DNA from: Lactarius indigo
Taxonomy: Eukaryota > Basidiomycota > Agaricomycetes > Russulales > Russulaceae
Length of the DNA stretch: 64,000 bases
Reading direction: 5' to 3'
Assembly: GCA_025766275.1 (NCBI GenBank)
Contig: JAFKAC010000049.1
Coordinates: 310,001-374,000, forward strand
Shown here piece after piece: positions 11,577-22,300 of the stretch (positions are counted from its first letter, which is position 1; each line of letters starts with the position of its first letter). Made by a program: the position numbers and the translations under genes. Below the pieces are notes generated by a model. The model made no database searches. It had not been told where the DNA came from and saw nothing but the letters and a program-made list of their open reading frames with translations.

Positions 11577-13188
11577 ATGGCAGGGTTATCGACCGCTGAA
11601 CCAGGTGTGCTTGCGACGGCGCGGTATGGGAAGGACAAGGTACGGGTGTTTCGTGTGGTGCGGGACCCGGAGAGTAAGGTGCACAATGTGGTCGAGTACA
11701 ACGTCACCGTGCTGCTCGAGGGTGCGATCGAGACAAGGTGCGCCTGTCTCCAGCAGTAGCAACTCGATTCACGAGTTGATCTTCCCATCGCGGATCACAC
11801 ACAGCTACACACAAGCAGACAACACCGTCGTCGTAGCGACAGACTCGAGTGCGTGGCACTTTCCTTCATGGATAAGCTTCAGTGACCCATACGAAACACG
11901 ACAGTGAAAAACATCACGAACTGTGTGTCCTAGTATCCATGAAAATTTGGTTCGAGGAGGCTGATTCGATCGCAACCTCCCACGCATCCCGCAGACTTGG
12001 CAAAGGTATCCCCGTACGTCCTGGACCCCGCACGATTTGCGCTGCACCTCGGCTCGCACCTACTCGCGCGTTACGCTCACGTCAGCGCGACGTTCGTGAC
12101 CGTCGAGCAGCTGCGCTGGGCGCGCATCAATGACAGCTCTAGTTCCGCTTCCGCTTCCGAAGCGGGACACGCGCACGCCTTCTGGCGCGACGGGGCGGAG
12201 AAGCGCTTTGTCGAGGTCGAGGTGGCGCGGAAGGGCGACGGAGGTGGCGCAGTGGCGCGGGTGGCCGGCGGGCTGCGAGACCTCCTCGGTGCGCCCCGTT
12301 TTATCCCACGCTTCAGAATTTTCGTTGTCTGACCAGAACGAGCAGTGCTCAAATCGACGGGCTCGGCGTTCGAGAATTTCGTGCGGGACGAGTACACGAC
12401 GTTGACGGAGGTGAACGACCGGATCTTCAGCACGTCCGTCGACCTGCGGTACACGTACGGGCAGGTGAACGTCGCGCTGCCGAGCGACGACAAACTACTC
12501 GTATTTGGGGTTGAGAACCTAACCGGTGGGGTTCACCCGTGGGAGGACGCCAAAGTTGGGGCGCGATCGCGTGAGATAACGTTGGACGTGTTCGCACAGG
12601 ATGAGAGCGCAAGCGTGCAGGTGCGTGGCAACGCGGGATTGCCGATCGATAATTGACAGTTACGTTGATTGGTATATGGTGGCCGATTGACGGCATTGGT
12701 CAGGCGACACTGTACAAGATGGCACAGCGGGTGCTTGCAGAGAACGCGGGGGTAGAGACGGTGCGATACGTGCTGCCAAACAAGCACTATATCCCGGTGG
12801 ACATGAAGTACATTGGAGTGGACAACACGACGCCGTACGTACAAATTCGCAGATTCGCTTCCGGAGTGGTTGAGTCGAGGATATATTATTTGAGGGGACT
12901 AACCCGCTTCCGGAAATATCACCTGCCTCGTGTTGTGGAGCAGAAGATGATGGGGAGCGACGGGGGTTGGTTCTTTCTCGATCGATGCCTGGTTCCTTCG
13001 TCCTCTGTCATGGTCTGCCATAAGAGAAAAGGAACGCTCCAACTGACTTTTATTCGATCCTAGACAACGCGCGGAGGTCTTCACCCCAGTTGATGCTCCC
13101 AGGTGAGGCATCACATCGGGAGGATTAAAGATTACAAACTGACGTCATTGCCAGTGGACTGATCTCCGCCACGATCTCAAGGCGATGA
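11577..13188 (+). CDS. uaZ: Urate oxidase (uricase)
   Basis: Eight exons encode 331 residues: 11577-11737, 11805-11848, 11905-11922, 11995-12288, 12346-12620, 12704-12834, 13064-13102 and 13155-13188. The enzyme oxidises urate to 5-hydroxyisourate in purine breakdown, normally in peroxisomes. Family motifs are clear: TSYTQADNTVVVATDSMKN (substrate and cofactor-free active site region), FALHLGSHLLARYAHVS, VEQLRWARIN, LKSTGSAFENFVRDEYTTL, STSVDLRYTY, ITLDVFAQDESASVQ, and NKHYIPVDMKYIGVDN, one of the signature regions. Exon 3 is only 18 bases. If the last intron is not spliced, translation stops at TGA 13104-13106 after VDAPR. Splicing it (52 bases, ACTGACG branch-like motif) adds GLISATISRR, which matches the conserved C-terminus. 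That end is not a classical SKL-type peroxisome signal. The 229-base intron 6 is the longest. Splice phases all agree. Confidence 0.95.
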
Positions 13189-13603
13189 CGTATACAATTA
13201 ACGCCCAATGAAGCCAAGGTTTAAACAAAGAGCGAAAAATAAAATTAATCCAAAAGAAAGTATATAGAATTGAAGAGGGTGAAATGGACGCTGGATGGAG
13301 GTGGACAAGGTAAAGATAGAGAGAGATACGGATCGTGAGCGAAGAGGAGGAAGGATTGGGTTTGAAGGAGGGAAAGGGAGATGACGTCAGTATTCTCACG
13401 AGAGAGCGTATGGGGGGGAAAGGGAGATGGGGGGAGTCATTGCCAATGACCCGTCCCTGCACCTTGTCCCGTGTTATGTGTATGTGTGTGTGTATGCGTG
13501 CTCACTCATTTTGCGTTTATTATTCTATTTCCGCTGCGACAAACTGAACACACACCTACTTGACTACTCCGAACGACTCTTGCCCACTCGACTCGCATCA
13601 ACC
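13189..13603. promoter_or_regulatory. Uricase 3' end and transcription factor 5' region
   Basis: This is an A- and G-rich segment followed by a pyrimidine-rich 5' region. It includes a TGTGTATGTGTGTGTGTATG microsatellite near 13476. The start context of the next gene is CAACCATGGCT, a good Kozak match. No other feature is seen. Confidence 0.45.
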
Positions 13604-16129
13604 ATGGCTGGTGACCACAAATGTCCCGTTTGTAACGCTACCTTCACCCGTCCTCAGCATGTCGCTAGACATATGCGCTCCCGTAAGCATTTCCCTCTCC
13701 TCTCCGGGGTTCCACCTCGCTCCTCACTCTCTCCATTTACCCGTCTCAATCGCTCCCTCCTCTCTCCAGATACCGGTGATCGTCCATACAAGTGTCAGCA
13801 TTGTGGAGATCAGTTCGCTAGAAGGTTTGTCTATCCCTTTTTTATTCCTCTTTTCCATTTTTTTCTGCCATTTTTTCTCCCCTCGTCCCTATCTCCCAGC
13901 TCCACTCACTTCTGCCGTTAGCGACCTTCTCTCCCGGCATGTAAACAAATGCCATCCCAACGAGAAACCGCTCCTCTCCTCAGCCCCTTCCCGTAGAAAG
14001 GGCTCGGCTTCCGCAAGCAGAGCAACCACCTCGAAGCAGGCATGCGACCAATGCGTCCAGTCTAGTCTGCCCTGTGACGGTGCCAATCCATGTTGTCAGT
14101 AATTTATTTCACTGTGCTTCTTTGACCCACGCTCACACGGTCATTATCCTCTCTCTTTCTCCCTTAATTTCCAGCTAAATGCGTGCACCGAAAGGCGAGA
14201 TGCACCTATGTTAAGTTCCATCGCCAGACTGCTCCCCTTGGTCCTGGCCATCCTTCCCGTCCTCCTAACGATTCTTCCAACCTTGGCTTGCCATCCCTCG
14301 GCCCTCTCCCCTCCGGTCCTGGTCCATATCGTCTCTCAGATCCCTTCCTCATTGGTAGCAACGGTACTGGCCTCAGTCCCACTGCCAACATCTCCCAACC
14401 ACCCAACACTAATTCTCTCTACGCTAACCATCAGTTCTCATTCCCGCCGCCTTTATCAGCCTCTGCGCCTGCATATGATAGCGCTTATGAATACACCGCC
14501 CGTTATCGCGCCCAGGCAGAACTTCTTTCCCGTACGGGCGTGATCCCCCAGGATCGTGTCCCACCCCTTCCAGCTATATACCAGGATACGCAGCCCCCAC
14601 ATGACCAGGGTACCGCACGGTATGCGCAGTCGTATAGTGTCCGCGGCGATCCTTTGGATTACCCTCTCCCGCCCTCACCGAATGGTATCGACTACGGTTA
14701 CAACGTCGACAATAAGGTGCGCTTCACTTTACCGCCTTTCCGCTCCCCGCTCGCCGATTGACTCGCGAGCACAAAGTCCGAGTCATATCCGAGCAACGTC
14801 TCGGGCTTTGCGACGAACGGATACGACCACCAACCACTGACGTATAACCTCGACACACAAAGCCATCAACGCTGTGAATCGAGTGCTAGCGACACGGGCA
14901 GCACGACCAGCCGCAGCCAACCCTCCTCCGCCACCTCTTCGAGCGTTCATCTCCCGTTACCTCCGGACTACCCGCAGTCCTTCTCGCGACCTCAGACGGC
15001 TGATGGTGCCGGCCAGGATCGTGAAGGATTTTCCTCTGCATTTGGACTGATGTCTCTTGATGATCCCGACGTGCTTGCCGGCCTAAGTGACGGTGCACCC
15101 TTCTTTGACAACACTATTACTCACGGGAGTGGCAATTCTCATAACCCGTCGTGGGGCGACGGTCCTACACCCCGTGCTAACCCCTGCGATGCGCCTCCCG
15201 CCAACGGAGACAAAGGTGCCCGTCATCAGCAGCAGCAGGGACAAACGGGAAACTCATCCGCCACAACTCCGGCAAGCCTAAAGGAACTCAAGGAGATATG
15301 GAAGCAGTACATGAGGACTCCACTCAGTGGCCAGCCCCTCGCACACGAACACCATCCAGGGGGAAGCCCAAAACGTGAGCGTGGGCTCTCACGCGTTGCG
15401 AGCTTACCAAGCGTCAAGACGCCCTCTGCCACGACGGCCGGCTGGGGCGATCCGATGCGCGGTCTGAATGGCAATCAACAGCTGCAACCGCAGCACCAAG
15501 TAGCCGGGTCTCACCACGTGCAGCAATATGGAGGGCACGCTGCATACACGCGCGGGCACAATCACACGGACGACCTACGGAGTTATGAACAAGCGGTACT
15601 TGCACGTCGTGCGCCACTCACTCTTCACCTTGCCCCACGCCGGCGTGGTAACACTACGTCAACTGGGCCCCACTCCGGCGATGCTTCTTCCGTACCGCCC
15701 CCGCCACCTTCAATTGAAAAGGGTTCCAGCGCGAGCCCCGTGGGAAGTGGCAGCAGTAGCGACAGGAGCGCGAGTGGGCTCACGGACGATCGTGGTAGCA
15801 CGAGCGCTTCTCCTGCACCCGGTCTTGGAGGGTCGCTCGCCGTTGAAGACCCCACGCGTCCGACGTTCAAGCGCCTGCCGTCGCAGACCCTTGGGCCAGA
15901 ATATGCGAAGCGGGTGGCGACGACGAGCATGCTCTCTGGTGCGCGTGATGAATTCGGCGTCGGCGTCGGCACACTCGGGGAGCCGGACGTGCCGTTGTCG
16001 CAGCGGCGAGGGCTCGCTGGTCCGGGCCACAACAATCATGGGCAGGGCCATGGACTGGTGATGGCAGAGCGCACGAGGCGGATGAGCTTCCCTGGTGGGC
16101 GCAGTGGGATCGTTGGACTGCAGGAATGA
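13604..16129 (+). CDS. Transcription factor with two C2H2 fingers and a Zn2Cys6 cluster
   Basis: Five exons (13604-13682, 13770-13824, 13922-14094, 14175-14716, 14777-16129) give 733 residues. The N-terminus has two zinc fingers. The first is CPVCNATF...HMRSH (C-x2-C-x12-H-x3-H). The second is CQHCGDQF...HVNKCH, whose last ligand may be Cys or His. At about residues 83-111 there is a fungal binuclear cluster, CDQCVQSSLPCDG followed by NPCSKCVHRKARC, with spacing C-x2-C-x6-C-x5-C-x2-C-x6-C. The rest is a long Ser-, Pro-, Gly- and Gln-rich, probably disordered region with no enzyme domain. A conserved segment LKELKEIWKQYMRTPLSG lies about 310 residues from the C-terminus and resembles motifs in other fungal C2H2/Zn2Cys6 regulators. 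It should be a nuclear DNA-binding regulator; its targets are unknown. Each zinc motif is completed only by splicing, which supports the model. Confidence 0.88.
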
Positions 16130-16780
16130 GAGAGCAAGAGAGGAGGGTATAATTTAAGAGCTCCGCGACACTTGGACGAACCATTCCGCTGCTTATTTTC
16201 TTGTCGAGGGGTATATTCTTTTATTTTTTTTCTTGCTGCGTACAAACACGTATTGTTACAGTTCTTATGATTGCGTTTGAAGAGCTCCACTAATACTGTA
16301 CTTTGTTTCCGTCGTGCTATCCTTCTTTTTTTCTTTTATTGTGGTGAGTTTTGTTGATGAGCGATGATGGCATTCACGATCGTACGGTTATCACTCTTTT
16401 TTCGCTTTCGGTTTTTTTTCTCTCCTGCAATTTGTCCGTCCGTCCGTCTACTGTTCGTTTGTAGCGCTGTCTATCCGTCGGTTACAAGTTTCCATTTTTG
16501 TCCGTCCTGCCCCGCAGTGTATCCATGTGTCTGTTTTGCTTTCGTTGTCGTTGCTGTGAATGTGCAAGTGTAGGTGCGGTGGAATGCTGGTCCAAAGAGC
16601 GTGAGCATACGGCACGTGGTCTCACGTGATACTGTTTGTTCAGGACAAACATAACTTGGCCAGCAGAAAAACGCGTCAAGTCGGCCACCTTACTTATTCA
16701 TTCTACACGCGTTTGCTTGCGTTCGTCGTCACTACTCCTTTTTTCCTCTCCCTCTTTGCTCTTCTTTACAGTAACATAAA
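16130..16780. other. Intergenic region, 3' UTR and HSP10 promoter
   Basis: Mostly T-rich sequence with TTTTTTTTCTTGC and TTTTTTTCTCTCC runs and a GTCCGTCCGTC short repeat near 16436. The last 100 bases are pyrimidine-rich and lead into the HSP10 start codon. No gene is seen. Confidence 0.45.
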
Positions 16781-17327
16781 ATGGTGCGTTTAATTTTCTT
16801 TGTGGCCGCACGATTATAGGCGAAGTGAGGATATGGGATGATGACGTGTTATACTATGCGGTTCGCAAAAGGCGGCTGCACAGGCTACGTTCAAGTCTAT
16901 CAAGTCCCTCGTGCCCCTCCTGGACCGCGTCCTCGTCCAGCGTTTCAAAGCCGAAACCGTGCGTGCCCCTTTCCCTTTCTTCCCTGTCGGCATCTGGAAC
17001 TTTGGCCCCCTCCCCCATATAGAAAACGGCAACGGGAATATTCCTCCCGTCCTCGGCCACGTCCAACCCCCTCCCAGAAGCGACCGTGATTGCCGTCGGC
17101 CCCGGCGCGCCGAATAAGGAGGGCAAGGTCGTGCCTACGTCGGTCAAGGCGGGCGACCGGGTGCTGTTACCTGGCTGGGGCGGCAACTCGATCAAACTTG
17201 GAGAAGACGTGCGTCTTTTTCTCTCGCTCACTCATGAGCGTTTGGGAGTTGATGTGCCTGTGTGTGTGTGTTTTAGGAGTACTTCCTGTTCAAGGACTCG
17301 GATATTTTGGCAAAGATTGAGGAGTAG
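16781..17327 (+). CDS. HSP10: Mitochondrial co-chaperonin Hsp10 (GroES family)
   Basis: Four exons give 104 residues: 16781-16783, 16884-16958, 17023-17208 and 17277-17327. The first coding exon is the ATG alone, followed directly by a GTGCGT donor; the next exon then begins ATFKSIKSLVPLLDRVLVQR. Family features are the LLDRVLVQR strand, a mobile loop KTATGIFLPSSATSN that contacts Hsp60, AVGPGAPNKEGKVVP, the VKAGDRVLLPGWGGN segment and a C-terminus with YFLFKDSDILAKIEE. Length is normal for the family (about 100 residues). It caps the Hsp60 ring in the mitochondrial matrix. No cleavable presequence is apparent, which is usual for Hsp10. The ATG-only exon is inferred, but no other ATG gives an in-frame start upstream of ATFK. 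Confidence 0.94.
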
Positions 17328-19371
17328 AGTGGTGTTTTTTTTTTGGGGGGCGCGCGGGAGGGGAGTAGATCTGGAGTGGATGAAAAAAAGTTTGTCATAT
17401 CTCATGGGTTCATGCTCATAATTACTCTCCTATAGCAAAAAAAAAATCCTATATCCTCACACATCCCCACTCTGTTTTACGTTGCGTGTTCACTCGACGC
17501 ATTTGTGTTGCCTTCGGAGCGAATGCAGAAAGCAGTACGAACGTGGCTATCTTATCCGTATCACTCTGCTCGTCAAAGAACCTTCTCGAACCTACCAGGC
17601 AATAGGGATTTGTAAAGGTCAAACGTAACACAGGCGCTCAGACAAACTCGTTCGAAGTATTCTTGCTTACCAGGCCACCACGAGTTGGAAGGTCTCAACG
17701 TTGGTTGAGTAACGACTTGGTTGGGAGGCCAAGCAAAGAGTTTTATTTTGAACGCGTCGTGAGAAGTACTACGCCTTGTCCAGCCCCGCCAAGTATCAAG
17801 TTTAGTTTGGCGGCAGTCCCAATAATATCCCAGGGTCAGAACGGATCCGGAGCTGCGAGGGAAATGGGTAAGTTCTCCGAGCACCTCCGGGTCTGTCTCC
17901 GCTTGGTAAATAGTAAGTATCCCCTGCCCTTGTTGTGATCATCACGGACCAGACTAGAGGTCCATACCGCGGTCACAGTGGGCTTGTACGCTCGCGCAAC
18001 CACACTCCTGCAGGTGAATCGCAACTTTATACTGTCATGCTTGATTCCATTGCGCGGTGCGTAACCAAGTGAAAACGAAACAGTGCCTCGGTGGCAACTA
18101 CGAGGATTGTTACGGGTCTCTGCATTCGCGTTCTGTGTGTGCGAATCGTCGCTTGCTTGACTTGTTCTTGATCTCCGCACAAGCTCCCTGGGTATTTAAA
18201 ATAGGTCTTGAAAAGGAAAACTCAAGTATTTTGGGCTCCAAGTTGGGGTATAGGTAGTGTGGCCACCAAGAAGAAGACGCCGCATTGGGGCTTTGAAGCT
18301 TGAACGAGGGAGAACGAACGGTGTGTGGGGCAAGGTATAAGTTCCGGGTGGCTGGCTGACAGGGTCGAATCGTTGCTTTCTCGGATCACCACATTCGTCA
18401 CAAAGACGCGCTAGCGAGTATTACCATGGTAACCCACTGTGCGTTGTCAGAATCGCTCTCTCTCTCTCTTCACGACGCACCCGAATCAGGTCATGGAGTG
18501 AAGAGCAACGACATGGCAGAACACGTGGTGAAACGAAACGAAACCTACCCACTGGCGCAAATCCTGGCGTAAAAAATCGTGCGCTATCGGAGGGAGGGGA
18601 CCTGCAGCGGCGGGCTGGCGTCAGCGACCACTGGTGACCTATACTTTGGTACGGATCGGTGCGTGTTCGCAGCAGGACACGGGCGCGTGTTAGTGAGCCG
18701 CGGCATGGATCAGGAGAGGCGAGGGGCCAACGAGGCCTCCATACGGGTAGGATAACTTGGCGCCAGGCAGTAAGATAAGATAAAACCGTTGACGCTGTCG
18801 GACCATGTTCCTATCTGCATCTGCTGTATTGAAAACAATTCAAAGCTAAAAATGAATAATAACTCGGAGGACGCTTTGAGGTCAAAGTCAGAGTCGAAGC
18901 ACGTACATGATGCCTTGCGATGCAGTCGGAGTGGGCGGGCACGCCTGCGGCCACGATACCGACGCTATGGACAACAACGAACAATGGGGTCCACAGGATC
19001 GCACCGCTAGACAGGCTTGGGTCTTGTCCTTCCTTCATAACCGTGAGCGAGGCGATGGAGTTCGGCTGGGGAGAGAGGAGCCTTCTGGCTTATACCAATC
19101 GAAAAACGACATGACGAGGTGCAAGTCAGTACATGCGTGGCTTCTCAAACATCTTGCGACATTGGCCTAATCGCCAATACGATGTCGAATACAGTATAAA
19201 GCAAGGCGCGCTGTGATCGATCCAATGGTTATTTCGCGTGACTACAGTAAATCATCTGTTTTTGTCTCTTATCGTCAATACAAGCACGGGGTCGTTTGAC
19301 CTTTCCCACGACCACCTCCCACAACTATCACCAGATAGGCCAACGTATTTCTTCAAGTAACCCCATATAAG
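17328..19371. other. Intergenic region separating core genes from the NLR compartment
   Basis: No gene recognised in 2 kb. A CT microsatellite (CTCTCTCTCTCTCTC) lies near 18457. Open frames at 17663-17938 and 18907-19170 show no motif. The final 100 bases precede NLR gene A and lack the promoter block shared by genes B, C and D. Confidence 0.4.
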
Positions 19372-22300
19372 ATGCCTGCTGCATCATTTCAAGCGATCCT
19401 CGATAAAGCTTTTGCGGAATACCGCGAGCAGGTCGGAATAGAACTCGACAAGCACCCTTTCGTCGACGAGCTTCGGGGCCGCGATTCCCCAGATGAGGTT
19501 CTCAAGCTACTTGAAGACAAGGCGAACGCGTTCAAAGTCTATCGGGATGGAAATCGCATGCTGATCGACTGGCTTAGCCCAGTAGTGCAGACGGTTCATA
19601 CACTTTCTGGCGTTCTTGGCGAAGCCGTGAGTTCAATGAGCCGAATGTACTGGTGCTTGCTGTTGACCTTTTCACTATTCGGCTATCAGGTTCCGTTCCA
19701 ACTAGCGAAGCCAATCTTCATCGGGGTGGATGTTCTAATCACGGTGCGTGTCCCTTGACATTCTCCACCTACATAGTTTCTAATCCGGACCCAGGCAGCC
19801 AACGGTGTCAGCTCGAGTTACGATGCACTCGTTGACTTGTTTGAATGTATCGGGAACTTTCTCAAACGCCTTCGGATTTATACCGATATCTCTTTGACCC
19901 CTTCGATGACGGATATAATCGTAACAATAATGGTCGAATTGCTTTCTGTGTTTGCCCTCGCAACCAAACAAATTAAACAAGGCAGATTCAGTAGGTGTAT
20001 CATTATCTCCGAAATACGAATGGCTCATCATCGTGATGGAATAGAGAAATTCGCAAAGAAGCTACTAGGAGAGAGCGAGATCGAGGCTGTTCTACAGAGG
20101 CTTGACCGTCTCACACAGGAGGAGGGCCGGATGACCGTCACCCAGACTCTAGAAGTGGTCCACGGACTCGTGAATAATGTGAAAACAGTCATGAATGGTA
20201 CGCAAAGCTTGCTTGCTTGGCCAACGATGCGTAACTGAGATATTGTCTTGGAAGACGGTAAAGCGTCAACGGACAGTATCAGGAAGGCACTGGGTATGCT
20301 TTTACTGAGTTTGGGAATGCGGTGTCGCACGAACTGACCACGATATAGATACGATGCAACAAATGGCGAGTGATATAAACAAGATGAGACGCTCGTTATC
20401 GATCGATGTTCTCATTGTTGATGCGCTTACACGAGTTGTAGGCGGTCAGTTGCAAAGGGACTCCAAAAGTTGGCTCTGCCCTCCAGATCCGTCGAAAAAC
20501 TACAATATTGGGTGCCAAGTCCACCGAGACGGAACCGCCACCTGGTTTTTCCGAGAAGGCATGTTTACTGAGTGGATCACAAAGGGATCTCTTCTGTGGA
20601 TATATGGAAAACGTGCGTTTTCAACATTAGCCTTACGACGATCCTCATTCCTTCCGTGTCATGTAGCGGGTTCCGGAAAGAGTATTTTGCTGTAGGTCTT
20701 GTCTTCCCATTTTCGTTTATAATCATTCACGCTCTCTACTAGTTCCTCGATCATACGAGAGGTCGACAACATGTGCAAGATGGGATTGGCGTCAATGGCC
20801 TACTTCTATTTTGATTTTAGGGAGTCCGAGAAACGACACCGGCGCGGTCTACTCTCCTCTCTTGTTTTCCAGCTCAGCGCCGAGTCTGATCCCTGCTATC
20901 AAATTTTGTCCCGTTTATACTCGGATCATGCTGAAGGCACACGAGAACCTTCAGAGGACGCACTCTCGCAATGTCTTGTGGAAATGCTCAAAGTGCCAAG
21001 ACAGCCGGCCACGTACATCATTATTGATGCTCTCGACGAATGCCCCAACATCTCCGGGATGCCAACCGCGCGTGAACTGGTGCTCGAGTTCCTGGAGGAT
21101 CTTGTCAAGTTAAATCTCCCGAATGTACATATATGCGTCTCTAGTCGCGCAGAGATCGACATTCGAAACACACTCGAACCCTTGGAGCCGTTCCGTATGT
21201 CCCTTCACGACGAAGTCGGACAAAAGGCGGATATTTCCTCATACATCAACGCGGTCGTGCGCTCTGATCGCAAGATGCGGAGATGGAGAGAAGAAGACAG
21301 GCAATTGGTGATTGACACACTCTCAGATAAAGCAGATGGGATGTAAGTGACCTCTTTCATTGTTTCTGAAGACAATTGGTTAATAAATGTCGCCCACAGG
21401 TTTAGATGGGTTTTCTGTCAGTTGGAGATCCTTCGTCGAACCCTACCTGCGCATATCCGGAGCGCTCTGGACGATATGCCGAAGACGTTGGACGAAACAT
21501 ACGAACACGCGTTGCTTGCGATTGATGAAGAGATGCGACAATATGCGCAGCGACTCTTCCAATGCCTTGCTGTATCAATCAGACCACTTCGCGTCGAAGA
21601 GCTTGCAGAGGTTTTGGCAGTTCGGTTCGATACAGGAGCACTTCCCAAGTTTAACTCCGATTGGCGGCTAGGTGATGCAGAGGAGGCTGTACTCTCCGTG
21701 TGCTCCAATCTCATCAGCGTCGTCGATATGGACGGTTCTCAGGTCGTCCAATTCTCGCATTTTTCGGTGAAGGAATTCCTTACCTCAGATCGCCTTGCCA
21801 CCGCGAGGGAGGAACTTTCCGGCTATCACATCATCCCTCACTTGGCGCATACTATCCTCGCCCAAGCTTCCCTCAGTGTTTTGCTCCAGCTCGACACGCA
21901 CGTCGACAGAGAAAGCATTAAGAGTTTTCCGCTCTCCAGTTATGCTGCCAGACACTGGGTTGACCACGGCCGATTTGAGAATGTATCGTCAACCATCCAA
22001 GCCGCCATGGAACATCTTTTTAATCCAGACAAGCCACACTTCCCCACTTGGGTCTGGATATTTGATATAGACGACCCCTGGAGAGGAGAAACGCCTACGA
22101 CATTCCCAGTACCAACCCAGGCAGTACCATTATATTATGCCGTCCTTTGTGGCTTCCGCAACCTCATAGAACACCTGATCGCTGCTTATCCAAAAGATAT
22201 GGATGCTAGGGGAGGGTACTACGAGAGTCCGCTGTTGGCCGCGTTCATCAAGGAAGATATCGACACTGTATTATTACTTCTTCAGCGAGGAGCCAACATA

